Assembly: GCA_026745465.1 (NCBI GenBank)
Contig: JACYXH010000572.1
Location: forward strand, 3,100,994-3,164,993
Source: Lota lota
Taxonomy: Eukaryota > Chordata > Actinopteri > Gadiformes > Lotidae
DNA length: 64,000 nt
Direction: 5' to 3'
Shown: positions 1-57,571 of the stretch, piece by piece
Position numbering within the stretch: position 1 is the first letter of the stretch
How the letters are laid out: each line of letters begins with the position of its first letter
The notes under the pieces: model-generated
Databases searched by the model: none
What the model was told of the DNA's origin: nothing
Seen by the model: the letters and a program-made list of their open reading frames with translations, nothing else
Translations under genes and position numbers: made by a program

Positions 1-68
1 CAAAAACACGTTAATGCAATGTATTCACAGGTCTTGTTATTGTTTAACAAATACCAACAATTTCTCAC

Positions 69-24031
<23,963 letters not shown>

Positions 24032-24716
24032 ATTCACGCCTGAGTACAGGTCGGCTGTCTCTGAAGTCTGTGGGTCTCTCAATGACCCTGTTTATTATTC
24101 TGTCCTACTCTATACTCCCCTGAATACGCCCCCATGGCCACATCCCCTGTTGTCTGAACCCTGCCCTTGCTTTGTAGGGACACTCTTAATCTGTATCATT
24201 TACCAGAATTAAGTTAAGCAACAATTGGCACTAATAAAAAAAAATCGGCTTGTTAAGACTAAGGGGGCAGGAGAGTGTAAACACCGAATGAGATTATGGA
24301 CATGCTTATTCCAGGCTTGTGACAGCCACAGATGCAAGATTTTAATCCTTTTTTTTTTTGTCAGAGCATTTGATTTAATGATTGCTGTCGGCATGTAAAG
24401 ACAATTTCAACAAATATGACAAAAAGCGCTTTACCCTAGCTTGAAAGGGTAAGTAAACCAACGTTTTAGAATGAGAACTTCCGCCTATGAGTTATTATTA
24501 TTTTTAAATCTTAGCAGTCATAATGGTTTTATAAAAAGCGTTCCATAGGAGCAAGTGTGAGGGTCGTTGTCAAACATTGATGGACCAACATCATACTCAC
24601 TTGAACCAGGGTGTGCAGCCAATAGAAAACTACCACTCTGGAAAAGTGTTTTTTGTCAGAAGTAGCAGACTTCTGTATTTCCCCAGTTTAACATCTTTAT
24701 ACATTTTAATCAAAAT

Positions 24717-24717
<1 letters not shown>

Positions 24718-24798
<81 letters not shown>
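24718..24798. repeat. CA microsatellite
   Basis: About 40 CA units upstream of C3. Confidence 0.98.
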
Positions 24799-24800
<2 letters not shown>

Positions 24801-25729
24801 TTGCTGAAAAAGGAGCTGATTTGAATCATTCCTTAACCCCATGCCCTATTAATGGGGCCCACTGTTCTTTAAGACTATATTGAGGTTGAGGTTATACATC
24901 CATTTGAATTCATTGCAAATGTATTAATAAAACTATTTATTTTATTTATTAGAATCTGTCTTGTTTTATCAGATTTTCCAATTGTTTTCATTTGTACTAA
25001 TCAATTATGAATAAGGGTTAGGGTTAGGGTTTTTCTTCTCTTTTTTTCAATTAAATTGTGTGGGGTGAAGGGTCGCTGTGTTTTGTAAAATGTTGGGTCG
25101 TTCCGCCCCCAACACATGTAATCTCAAATAAATTATAGAACAGCTCCGTCTATATACAGGGCTGCCAAGTTTCACGAAAAGTTTGGAGATATATAAATAA
25201 ACTACGTATATAGGCCTGCAGGTAAGGTTGGCCAGCAGTGGGTTGCCCTTACCAGTAACAGGAGGCTGTTCTTACAGTAAGCGTTTTCTTTGTTTGTATA
25301 TGGTACAAAAGATAAAGACAAAGACAAACACAGGCGGTATTTGGTCGATTAAGTTAACGCGAGATATTGGGACATGAACAATTTGTTTGATTAGTGAGTG
25401 GAGTGAATCGAGGGCATAAAACAAGACGGATTGCTCCATATAAAAAGCATATTTTCTGTTGATTGCGGCCATGTATCAAATGGACCATATACGCTCTTCA
25501 TATAGCCTAGCTTGGGAGAAACAAATCGCTTAATATTTAATAGATATTGCCTACATTCTGTTGCCAGAAAATGGTGCTGCGCACCGAGGAGGCGTGGCGC
25601 TTGTGGGAGCGGCGTTCATTGAGTAGAAACCTGGTCATGCGCATTGCTGATTGGCGCAAACCCTAGCACAGCAGGTGAAGTGGATGTACATTTGAATGAG
25701 GACAGGTAGGTTTTAAGAGAGCGTAGGAA

Positions 25730-25733
<4 letters not shown>

Positions 25734-25794
<61 letters not shown>
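25734..25794. repeat. TA microsatellite
   Basis: About 30 TA units. Confidence 0.98.
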
Positions 25795-25797
<3 letters not shown>

Positions 25798-25877
25798 GCT
25801 CTAAAATCAGTTTTGCGAAACGGGAAAGCATTTAGACACATCACATAGACCTAGATAGATCATCTTCTTTAATTACC

Positions 25878-26001
<124 letters not shown>

Positions 26002-26826
26002 CCTACTCGTAAAAAAAAAAACTAATTAAGTGTAGTAAAGTTTTTGTTTTGTTTTATTATACACTACAAAACATGGGCACTGCCTTCCTGGAAATGTAAG
26101 CCCAACCGCAGTAGGTTTTTACAGCATGTGAGTCAGCCTATGGCATTTTGCAGCGTTCTAGCCAGACAGGTATAACCGGATCGGTGGCATTCTCCACGGA
26201 AGCCACACACATCCGCCTGTGTTACAAGTGTTGGTGTTCGAGTAAAACATGAATCTATCCGACTTGCAGTCACACTAAACTCTAAAACCCGAGTAAAGAT
26301 CAGTGTGAGTTAAACCAGCGGAGCGTAAGACTAATTTCTCAACCAAGTCCGTGAGTGAAACTTATGCTATTATCGATAAAGATTGTGAGGAGTGAAATGG
26401 CGACATCCTTCCAAACCGAAAAAAACAAAACACGATTATTTGTTGTTACATTCAGTGTAGCTTATATAGATAGGCAAATTATTTATTTCACAACTCAGAT
26501 CCAGCTAAATTAAAATTAATCCAAATATATTTTTTATCCAGCTCACTCATTAAGCTTTTTTTATATATTTTAATTATTTGAGATCAGTAAGAGTGTGTTA
26601 AAGTTCTTGCTTTGTTTTTTTTGCTTCATTGCCAAACGTGTATATTGGTCTACTCCCGCAGGATTCATTCCGTGAGCTGTTCCAGATGTAAACATACTCT
26701 GGATTAATTTGGCTTCTTTCCACTGGAGGTGAGTCGGCTGCTGCTGCTACAAACTGACATGACAGTAAGAACACCAGTAGCATTCATCATTCTAGTAGGA
26801 TATATGTTTGACATTGATCTGTAACC

Positions 26827-27093
26827 ATGTTGACCTCCTCGTTGACAGTTGTCTTGACGTCAACGGGGAGGATGTTCTCCCCGACCCCATCCATGTGGTT
26901 GCCCACGGCGACAGTGACTGCGGTGTCACTGCTCAGCCTAGCACTAGTAATCATCATGTGTGTGCTGAGGAAGAAACGGCAGCTGGAAGGAACATACAGG
27001 CCAAGCGCCGAGGAGAGGAAGCAAGTGGGTGCACCAGGATCAGAGAGGCCGGGCCTGCCCCTTCCTATTCCCAAAGAGGAGCGCCTAATATGA
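26827..27093 (+). CDS. crb3: Crumbs homologue 3 (apical polarity protein)
   Basis: CRB3 is a small single-pass membrane protein that recruits PALS1/PATJ and PAR6 to set up the apical membrane and tight junctions of epithelia. The 88-residue frame has a hydrophobic membrane segment (about 29-47, ending IIMCVLR), then RKKRQLEGTYRPSAEE, the juxtamembrane FERM-binding motif of the Crumbs family, and finishes with the PDZ-binding motif ERLI exactly at the C-terminus. An in-frame stop lies just upstream, so the ATG at 26827 is the first available. The N-terminal part is short and lacks a convincing signal peptide. Either the outer domain is reduced, or an upstream exon supplies the leader and joins near 26849 (AG at 26847-26848). 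The gene is divergent from C3 and convergent with dennd1c. Confidence 0.87.
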   Translation: MLTSSLTVVLTSTGRMFSPTPSMWLPTATVTAVSLLSLALVIIMCVLRKKRQLEGTYRPSAEERKQVGAPGSERPGLPLPIPKEERLI

Positions 27094-27671
27094 CTCTCGT
27101 TGAGACAAGTCCGGGGGCTCCATGTGGTGTGTTGCTAAAGCATGAGACTTTCCTCTATATTACTTTCTAATGTTACCTCCTTCCTCGTTTGTGTCCCGTC
27201 TCCAACTGTAGACCGGTCTATGTTGTCTATGTTGAGTTCCAGACACAATAGGCCAGCCCAGATACTGTTCGAATGTGCATTTTCAAAAAAAGTATCTTCA
27301 AAGTCATTTAAAGACCTTAAGTATTTTCTTTTTATTTGTACAATGGGAGTACGGTTATTTATGTAAAACATGTTGTGATCTTTATATTTATAAAAACATT
27401 AATGAAGAGGGATCCTGGAGAAAGGTACTGAAGTTAACCATGATGCACTTTGATGTTGAGCTCATAACAATGATTTAATACAAAATCTATATAAATTTAT
27501 TTTGTTGGATGTATAATTATTTTGTAACCATGTCAGGGAGACAACAGTGCCCTATATGGACTTCAAGTGTTGAGGATATGGAAGTGGTTCTAAGGTAATT
27601 TTTAGCATTTGTGAGTAAAGTCCCTGTTGCGAAGACATTCTGTATTGGGTCCAGTCAAGCATGCACTTTTT

Positions 27672-27688
27672 TTTATTTTTATTTTATT
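27672..27688 (-). terminator. Poly(A) signals of dennd1c
   Basis: Two AATAAA hexamers on the minus strand (27672-27677 and 27683-27688), about 25-45 bp beyond the dennd1c stop codon. Confidence 0.45.
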
Positions 27689-27713
27689 CTTGAGCCAGTC
27701 TGTTCCCTGTCAA

Positions 27714-34271
<6,558 letters not shown>

Positions 34272-34921
34272 GATGTGAAGTCAAGTCTGTGTCTATGTCG
34301 TGACCCAGGGAGTGGAGATCCTCAGCAGGTGCGATGCATTAGAAGCATACTTCTAGTAGATGGTTAAGTAGGTTGAACCAGGCACAAGCAGAATGTGTCT
34401 GCAAATCAGCACTGAGCACCAGTGACTTCCTGATCTGTGCATATGTGTGGGGTCGATGACGTCTCCAATCCTCTCTTGGACTTTGTAAAACATGACTCTC
34501 TTTAGATGTTTCCTTTTGTTTACGACTCTGTGCAGCGGTTACTTAATAATAATTTAGACTTAAATTCTTATTAAGTCTCTGCAGCAGTGACTTAATAAGA
34601 ATTTAATATCAAACATGCAAACAAACACACTTGTGATTTTATGTATGTCAATGTATATACTGCATTGACAGTTCTGAAGTCAGTAAGGTAAGTTACAGTT
34701 GCAGAGACCTAAAAAGTAATAAATTACTTTGGGTCATCATTGACATTACTCAAACTAGTTTAGTTTATAATCAAGGTGGTAGGTGCTGCCCCCTTGTGGC
34801 TGTGAGGGCCATTACTTAATATTGGATGTTTTCTTCCTATTGACATAATATGGCCAGTTTACCTGGGTAATAATAAGCACACTAAACAAAAAACAACACC
34901 AGGTGTCTTAAACTCCATCAC
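34272..34921. other. Spacer between dennd1c and tubb4
   Basis: Upstream region of dennd1c. AT-rich single-copy-looking sequence; I see no exon or clear promoter motif. Confidence 0.6.
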
Positions 34922-34927
34922 TTTATT
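34922..34927 (-). terminator. Poly(A) signal of tubb4
   Basis: AATAAA on the minus strand (TTTATT on plus), about 390 bp after the tubulin stop codon, a normal 3' UTR length for beta-tubulin. Confidence 0.55.
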
Positions 34928-35312
34928 TGAACCAATGGCAATCGTCTTATCGCCAACTTAGTAAGAAGTCATATCTGGACCAATGAAGTATGTTGTAATG
35001 AATGGGATGACAAAGAATATATTGCCTATCAACCACAAGCACCACTTATGGTGTGTTTAATCTACCTCTAAATGACTTGACAGATCGGAAAAGCGAATGT
35101 AGTGTTGCGAGCCCTTCTCTTGACTAGCAGGCCAGTGAAGGGCAGTGGTGCATAGAGAAAGAGGAGGAAGGGATCAGGACGGGAGGAGAAAGAGGATGAG
35201 TAGGTCGAGAGGAAAAGCCGAACAGATCGGAAGAAGATGGATAGATGGATGGCTAGATGAAAACGGGACTCGGGTACAGAAGAGAAGAGATACTGGGAAG
35301 AGAACATCCACA

Positions 35313-38318
<3,006 letters not shown>

Positions 38319-38466
38319 GTTGATATGTGTACTGACGTGGCCTACTTCAAATGTAAAACGGTGGTCAATGTAACCAACGCAGGTAGCTTATCCGTCTGTT
38401 CAGTTCCTTCTCCAGTGGTACAGTCTCCCGTCTGGGTGGCAGAGAGAATTACGTGATGTCTACTCC

Positions 38467-38522
38467 CCTTAAATCTGCGGTTGCGCTGTTGCTCTAATGC
38501 TGCAGCATGACGTTCAGCCAAT
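38467..38522 (-). promoter_or_regulatory. tubb4 promoter elements
   Basis: Reading towards the gene there is an inverted CCAAT box (38518-38522), a CRE-like ACGTCA (38508-38513) and an AT-rich TTTAAG TATA-like stretch (38467-38474), all 150-205 bp upstream of the ATG. The order and spacing are plausible for a core promoter; activity is inferred. Confidence 0.5.
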
Positions 38523-39058
38523 CATAGCACGGTCTGAAAGAACTACTTAGCATATCCTAAACTAGGGAAACTCCAGTAAACTTACTTGACCCGAGTAAAT
38601 AGTTTTGGGAGACATTGCAGACTTTATCTTAATGTTTTATAAGCCATCAGCTTTTTTTTTATTAAGTAGGCTTAGACAATAGGCATAACTTACTTACAGG
38701 TTTGTGTCCGTTTTGAACAATATTTAGACATTTCAGCCATTTAATAATAGTAATAGGCTACTAAATAGTATTCAGCCGGTTAAAATAAGGCAAACATAGT
38801 TGTACAATTATTCTAATTTTGGATTCACACACACACATGAAACACACCAGACCAACTGTAGTGTAGCCTTTCAACCGTATACTTTATTTATGTCCGTGCA
38901 TTCAACCCACTCAGGCTGTACCTGCGCCGTTACAGTTTTACCACAGTGTGGCAGCAAAGAACTTCGGATGAAATTGAACTTGTCCCGTTGATAATTAATG
39001 GTTAATTCTTTCCCTAATTGTTCAGTCCCGGCGGGCTACAGAACGCATGGGACAACAA

Positions 39059-39098
39059 ACACACACACACACACACACGCACACACACACACACACAC

Positions 39099-39191
<93 letters not shown>
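39059..39191. repeat. CA microsatellite
   Basis: About 65 CA units with two GCAC interruptions, upstream of tubb4. Confidence 0.99.
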
Positions 39192-39193
<2 letters not shown>

Positions 39194-40044
39194 AAATACA
39201 AGTTTCAACCTCATTACAACTTGGAATTAATTTGGCTATTTTTATCGTACCATTTGAGTTCTTCATCTTTGATTAACGACTCCTTTTAAGAAAAGATGAC
39301 AAGGTGTATTGCAGTGAAAGACACCAAGAATCTTCTGAAAGACAGCGAATGTGGTTTTCACTAAATGATATAGATTAGAGGTAGAATTGTTACCAAGGAG
39401 ACCCATTTTTTTATGTGCCCTTGGTTTTCCAAAGGCTTCTCAACCTGAGCCAAGTCTAGCATCCTGTAGTGCATAACGCAAGCCAGTTGGCATGGCAACT
39501 GAAGCTTGTTAGGCTGCACGGTGCATGTGATAGGTCCACTACGAAGTTAGCTCAAGGGTTTTTATTTAAACCAAAATGCCACGCCGTCCACTTCTGCTAC
39601 CTAGCGGTGGCCATTGTCCTTCATCTACGTCGTCCAGTCATCTCCCTCTGTCTACACACCGGCCGGCAATCTTCATTAGCACTAACTAGATCAACTCCGG
39701 ATCTCCAAGCAGTCGTTGCTTGATCGTTGTTTACACTTCACAGTCAGCATCTCGTCCCTGGCCCTTCCTCTTGTTCAGATTGCCATAGTGTCAATCGCTT
39801 GCGCTAAACTGTCTTCTCCCTTTGTTCAGCCTGTCCGACTACCTGCCCGTTGCCAAACCCTCGCCTGCCTGACTAGTGACTACCCACCTGCTATCAAGCC
39901 CCTCGCCTCGTCCTCTTGTTTCCAGCCTTACTCTTTGGTTCTCCTCAGTAAAGCTCTTGTATTATTTACCTCCGTGTCAGTGTGTCTGTGTCGTGCATTT
40001 GGGTCCACTCGTTCCTCTCCCTTAACACAAAGGGGAAGAAGGAA

Positions 40045-40172
40045 GAGGGTACTATGGATGGATGGCTAGATGGAAACGGGACTCGTACAGAAGAGAAAAT
40101 ATACTGGAAAGAGAACATCCACATTAGGCCACTTTCTCCTTTCCCTCCTCCTCAAACTCCCCCTCCACTGCA
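40045..40172 (-). pseudogene. Duplicated fragment of the tubb4 C-terminal tail and 3' UTR
   Basis: This segment aligns almost base for base with 35233-35361, the last codons plus the start of the 3' UTR of tubb4. Shared words include AGAACATCCACATTAGGCCACTT and CTCCTCCTCAAACTCCCCCTCC. The stop codon is kept, but two tail glutamates have become lysines (GEEEVA is now GKEKVA), so it is drifting without constraint. No other tubulin sequence is present. Confidence 0.9.
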
Positions 40173-40470
40173 GTGGAGAATCCAAGGGTTCGTTCGTGGT
40201 CGTCTGTCGCTCAGGCCCTACGTCTGTCATTTCACTGGGTGGAAATAGAGAAAACGTCTTAGCCAAGGGAAATCATCAATACAATAATCCAAAAAATGTT
40301 CAACGGGTAAAAAGCCAGGTATCCGTCATTATGAATTAATTGAACTTTTGAAGACAGCATCAAATAGTTATTTCCATGGTGTTTCTTTAAAGTGTAAAGT
40401 TATAATTATAGATAATTCTCATACCATAGAACATCACTTCACAGTTCAAGTTATTTTACAGTTAATCATA

Positions 40471-40473
<3 letters not shown>

Positions 40474-40560
<87 letters not shown>
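40474..40560. repeat. TG microsatellite
   Basis: About 43 TG units followed by GAGT repeats. Confidence 0.98.
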
Positions 40561-40562
<2 letters not shown>

Positions 40563-41577
40563 TGAGTGAGTGAGTGAGAGAGAAAGCAGAGAGAACAACG
40601 CAAAACAGTATTTCTATTTATTTTTTGGCTTTAGAAACACACATATTTTCCCTCTGAAACATTTAACCTTAGGCTTTGTACAACATACAAAAACACACTC
40701 TCATCTCGTGTTCAAGGCTGTTACACAATAGCTCCGGGGTGAAGTTGTGGTTGGAAATTTGATTCACAACCCGCATTTCTTCACCTGCAGCCCTATACGC
40801 GTCAGTATGCGCAGACAATGCTATTTTGCTTTAGGAATGCAAAACCACAGCACCAGCATTTCCGTTCTCATCATAGCGTGTCACAGATAAGCACCACTGC
40901 GTATCACAATTTTACACTGATGAGAAAACCATTCGCTAAGGCTCAATTTATACAGATTGCCAGCTACAAGTAAAAGAGAACAGTGCAGTGACTCCAAGCC
41001 AATGGTTTCCTTCAGCGTTCAATTATAAATTTGATTCACACTTTTATAAATCACATGGTTTTTCTCTGCCTCAATCGCTCCATTAAGTGTAGGAAGGAAA
41101 TGGGTGGAACATAATCATGCTAAAGGAAATAATTTGAAGAGATTGAACACGAAATGAAATGACCCTAAAGTCAAAGGGAAATAAACATGAACTGTTTTGG
41201 GTGAGTGAGTCAATGAAATGTGATTGTTTCTAAGATTTAAGTGTAGGAGAGGGATGGGATGGATAGATTTGTTATTTTATCTCTTTGTTCCTTTATCTCT
41301 GTGTTCATGTTCCAGATGAACGGCCGAAGGGCCAGCCTAACAGCACTTACACACAGTCAGGACTTTAATGGAATTGGTAAGTCCCAATGGGAATCTAAAC
41401 TCGCTCATCCACTAAATTCAATGCATAATTCCACTGATGGATGTGCATTTAAACTATGTATTTCCCTTCTTCTACCAGGACCACTGATAAACGCTTGGAG
41501 ACATCAAATGTAATGCACTCCATGCCCTGGTCACATGGCACACACAGGCGCACAGGCATGCATATACATACCTGCAC

Positions 41578-41633
41578 GTATAAACATGCACACACACACA
41601 CACATACAGACACACACACATGTACACACACAT

Positions 41634-41692
<59 letters not shown>
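41578..41692. repeat. CA microsatellite, interrupted
   Basis: CA units with CATG, CAGA and TACA interruptions and a perfect 3' half. Confidence 0.97.
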
Positions 41693-41696
<4 letters not shown>

Positions 41697-42119
41697 CACG
41701 CACTGGGAATGTGGTCATAATAATCGGTGTGACTGGTGAAATTATTTTGCTGTAATGGAGTATCTCTTGATAAATCTCAAAATGTTACACACGAGTAACC
41801 CCCGGGAACAGATAAATAAATGATTGAGTGAGAGGAGAGACCTCTATGGATGCTAGTGTATTCTAGTGTGTTGATACCCTTTCTTAACAGTGCATCCTAA
41901 CCAGTTGACCCATGGCTTTACCGATCTTCAGCAACAAGAGGGATGAACGTCCCGCCCTACTTCTCACCCAGATATCTAGCAGTGGGAACGATATAAAATC
42001 AAAGGGTATAGCCCTTGAATATATAGTCGAGTCTGGATAATAACACATTACAACCTGTTGGAATACGACTTTTAAAATACACTGAGGATGACTCTCACAG
42101 CTTTAATTGGACTTATCTC

Positions 42120-42255
42120 ACCTCTGTCTTTCTCAGTGTCTCTCTCTCTCTGTCTTCCTCTATCTCTCTGTCTTTCCCTCTCACCTCTGTCCCCTCTCTC
42201 TCTCTCTGTCTTTGACCCTATTGCTCTCTCTCTCTCTTGCTCTCTCTCTCTCTAA
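42120..42255. repeat. TC-rich polypyrimidine tract
   Basis: Interrupted TC repeats with TGTC and CCTC units. Confidence 0.9.
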
Positions 42256-42624
42256 AAGGTTTTGGCTGTGGTCTTGGAGGTGACACAGAGATGGTCATTT
42301 AAAAAGACTGTTTTGTATTGTCTCTGGTTTCACTCTGTGGTGACCTAATAACATTGCCTGTGCTCGCTGCAACAAACATTCTGTTTCTTACTGAAAAATA
42401 CCCCAAAAGGTACCCCATGGACCCCAAAAGGTGATGCTGTCTGATGCATCACACTGTCTGTTAGATCAATATGAGTGGCTGCAGGCCCCTCTTGCTTGAT
42501 GTTTTCCAATGTAAGCAAAACACAAGCAAACTCATTGAATCCCAATCAAATGTTATTATGGAATCCCATACACACATGATACCGCTAACACGGTAGAGGC
42601 GGATGTGCATTCAGGCCCATTCAT

Positions 42625-42626
<2 letters not shown>

Positions 42627-42660
<34 letters not shown>
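42627..42660. repeat. CA microsatellite
   Basis: About 17 CA units. Confidence 0.95.
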
Positions 42661-42664
<4 letters not shown>

Positions 42665-43774
42665 CACCCACACACCGTTTTTTGTCCTCGTCCACCGTCT
42701 GTTATTATGATGTGACCAGAGGCTCCACCCACTGTTTGTCTGTTCTGTGAGTCACGTCTTCACCACAATAGAGCTGGCACAGCTGTTGGAACGTCAGCTC
42801 CTTTGTTCCTGTTAGGAGGATGTACACACCGTTTACACTCTGTGTGTGTCAAAAATAGCATCTTCTCACTTTGTGTGGCACATACATCTTTTTTTAAATT
42901 TTTTATAAATACAGGCTTTGGGCCATCATGCACCGGATAGTGATGACAGACAGGAAAGTTAGAGAGACTGACCTCATTCATAAATTGCAAAACACAAACG
43001 TGAACATCATTGTCTCATGAGCGAGAAGCATAGGGCCCCAGGTGGGAATCTAGCCTGGCCCGCTACAATGTGTATTGCCTGCATGGTTAGAGGCACACCA
43101 GCATGCTGAATCACTGCAAGAGATCATTTCTAAAATTATATGTATTGATTTGGTGCTGGGCCTGTGAGTGAAAGTGGAAACAAATTACTTCATGATCTAT
43201 TATTTAGAGATTCAAGCTGACTCTATGCTACCTGGGAAAAGGCATTTATTATTAAAAATGTAAATTAACCCTATTTTTCTCACTGTGACTGGTTAAGGCA
43301 GGATAAACTCAACAACAAACTCATACTTTAGCTGTTTCTAATACTGAGAACAAGCACTGTTGCTTATATGTCAGAATTAAGCAGATGTCCATCATACTGA
43401 TAATTCATACAGAAAGAGGCACACTTTACATGCATAGTGTAATTACTCACCCATTACTCAGACACAAGGAAATAAACAGAAGGTGATGGTCGTGGAAGTA
43501 AAATAAAAGCAGCAGATTGCAACTATTATTTCAAATAGACCACCCGGGTGGCTTGTGCTTTCATGATGACTGGTGTGATCCAAATGGTACCCTGGTACTC
43601 GCGTCACTAGCCAGAATTGAACAGCTGATAACCAATGGATTGATCATTTCTGTGTTGAGTTGCAGTGTTACGTGCACTTTGACTCAGTCAACGTCCACAG
43701 ATACAGAAGTATATTATGCGGTATGTAATACTTCTGTCTGGCTATATTCATATTTCAAAGAAATTGAAATGGAG

Positions 43775-44158
43775 GCGTACATAGCCTATGCTCGGTAATT
43801 CACAAGGCATACATAGCCTATGCTCGGTAATTCACAAAGCATACATAGCCTATGCTCGGTAATTCACAAGGCATACATAGCCTATGCTCGGTAATTCACA
43901 AAGCATACATAGCCTATGCTCGGTAATTCACAAGGCATACATAGCCTATGCTCAGTAAATCACAAGGCATACATAGCCTATGCTCGGTAAATCACAAGGC
44001 ATACATAGCCTATGCTCAGTAAATCACAAGGCATACATAGCCTATGCTCGGTAAATCACAAGGCATACATAGCCTATGCTCAGTAAATCACAAGGCATAC
44101 ATAGCCTATGCTCAGTAAATCACAAGGCATACATAGCCTATGCTCAGTAAATCACAAG
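43775..44158. repeat. 32-bp minisatellite, 12 copies
   Basis: The array is 384 bp, exactly 12 units of 32 bp built around CATACATAGCCTATGCTC. Variants alternate between neighbouring copies: AAGG/AAAG in the left half, CGG/CAG in the right half. This indicates a 64-bp higher-order unit. There are no spacers between copies. Confidence 0.97.
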
Positions 44159-46253
44159 ACGCGCATCCACTGCCATAGCTACTAAACATGTCTAATATTC
44201 ATAATATTTATTCATCCACTTATAACCTCTTGATTACACTCTGTACATTAACACAAATTATGATAATAGCTCTAGTTCAGGAAATAATAATAAGGTCATT
44301 TATATTAGGAACTGACTTTCACAAACCCACACAAGTGGACATATGACAGAAATTCAATTTTGTGATGTGCTACTCTGTCTATATTTACGGCGTAGGGACA
44401 TTTTGTTGTCTTAAAATAAATTTATTTTCAGAACCAATCTGTCCATGACAGGTTTTATTTTGTTGTTTGAGCACTTGAGCACATTTTGTTGTTATGGCTG
44501 TGCCTAAAATATGTTTGGAGTTATTATCTTTTCTTACATTGACAGAAAGAATACTAATTTTATCCATGTGGACATGAAGACACAACAAGGGCAACTGTTT
44601 TGCTTTCCCTTCAGCACTGCCATTAAAAATAAAAATAAATGCATATTCACTCAAAATAATACGCCGTAGTTCAAAAGTTCTGTATCAACTGTTAAACTGT
44701 TAAAGTTGTTTGACAGTTTTAACTGAAAATTGCATAACAGTTTTCACCCAGTTTCTTATGAACATAAAAGATACATGAATGATGGCTTGCGTGAAAGCTG
44801 ATTGGTTACTTTCAACCAAGATCCGTTGTGACCAGCCCATGTGAGCATCATCACATGGCCTGGTGGATATATGGCTCTTTCCTTTTACTGATGACAATTA
44901 TTTCCCTTGTAAAATTCTTCTACGTACAACTACAACATATCCCAGACCTGAAAGTTGCCCTTAAATTACGTTTTCAAAGTTACATCAATCAATGATCTGC
45001 CTTGTAAACTTAGATCAAGTGACTCTATTTTCTTCTTAAACTTTAGTAAAACAATCAAAAAGTATATGACATCTATGGATAATATCTCTGAATCTCTGAT
45101 TTGTGAATCTTAGTCGTGGTGAAAGAATTTGTCCAGATATAATTCCTATGGGTTTTACTGAAGTGTATTTTCATCAAACATTCACGACACGTTTTCAATT
45201 GTGCTTTCTTGTGATTGTGCAGAATGTACGTAGTCTTTAACACAGCTGATCAAATCATCAAACTATACTACTAATAACATTTTATGAATAATTTGGAGAA
45301 TAATAATTAATCACATAATAATAATGATTGACAGAATGTGGAAAAGTAGCATTGCGTCCTAACATTTCAGTAATATATCAGTAACGGTATTTCTGCCAAC
45401 AACATATTACTTACATGCATCAAATATCCATATACATTTATCACATATTATCAGGTTAAAACAAAGAAGGTGTTACTCAATTACATATCAACGTTTGGCA
45501 GCCATGATTATCTTCTTAACTTATTTTCTTAACTACTGTCGCTGGAACTGGTTAAATGATAAACACTGAACTTTTTACACCCATTATCCTTTGCCTGTAA
45601 AGTAAAACCTTTGTTATTGTTTGCAACGTGAATCTCCAGTTTGTCAACAAGCGTCCCGGCCAGGTGAAGGGAGGCTGGTAAACGAAGGGGATGGCTCAGA
45701 GGGGAACAGGATGTCACAATGATTAGCTGAAACAATGAAAACTGAGGCACTTATCGTAGCGCTGTAGTCATATTTGCATTGTTCCCCCCAAGGTTTGGAT
45801 GTAAAAGAAATGTAGGCCTTCCAATACAAATATTATGTTTAACTGCAACCAGCGCGCCCACCCACACACACGCACACACATACAACATCCTATACAGCAC
45901 AGACAAAAGCATTGCTTACACTTGCAACAACAGCTTCACTTATGAAAAGGTTATGGATGTTCTGCATAAAAATGTGCTTCCCATCTAGCCAACACACACA
46001 CACATACACACAAGCATGCACACATGCAAACACACACACACACACAAAAACACACACTATGAAGTGAAACCAATAAATATCTATTTTTGTCATATCCTCA
46101 AACATATTTTCCACAATAGAAATACAATCTTCATATGTTTGGAAGCAATATGACTGAAACCCTCCTCCTCTGTGGGCTACGCTCAACGTCACAACCAGAG
46201 ACACCGGGTAGATGCTGTTAGTTTGTCTCCGGGCAGTGCCTCTTGTGGCTGGA

Positions 46254-57320
<11,067 letters not shown>

Positions 57321-57437
57321 CCCACAGGTGGGAGGGGAGGGGACCTGGGGTGATGCAGAGGGGCGGGTATCAGGTCATCAGAGGGTTTCAGCCCCGTCTC
57401 ACTGTGTGGCCTACAAGCAATAGGGTGGTGCCAAATG

Positions 57438-57444
57438 ATAGAGA

Positions 57445-57484
<40 letters not shown>
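57438..57484. repeat. GA microsatellite
   Basis: About 22 GA units roughly 120 bp upstream of the receptor start codon. Confidence 0.97.
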
Positions 57485-57488
<4 letters not shown>

Positions 57489-57533
57489 GAAAGACTATTT
57501 AATGGCAATTAAATTGTAAACACATATTAAACT

Positions 57534-57571
<38 letters not shown>

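Larger units (their letters stand above)
38523..46253. other. Intergenic region between tubb4 and the glucagon-type receptor
   Basis: No complete gene recognised. It holds microsatellites, a retroelement-like stretch (about 39700-40020, C/T-rich and ending near GTCGTGCATTTGGGTCC), a decayed copy of the tubulin 3' end (40045-40172), a polypyrimidine tract (42120-42255) and the 12-copy 32-bp minisatellite (43775-44158). The stretches 40600-41500, 42260-43770 and 44160-45800 look like unique AT-rich DNA with no visible exon. Confidence 0.6.

Noticed and set aside
26598..26783. Minus-strand frame with a leader-like start (MLLVFLLSCQFVAAAA)
   Set aside because: No domain, no splice partner, and the leader arises from a short CAG/CTG run; it lies in the presumed crb3 5' region. 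I could not exclude it fully.
43775..44158. CRISPR-like look of a regular 32-bp repeat
   Set aside because: Copies are head to tail with no unique spacers and the genome is vertebrate; it is a minisatellite.
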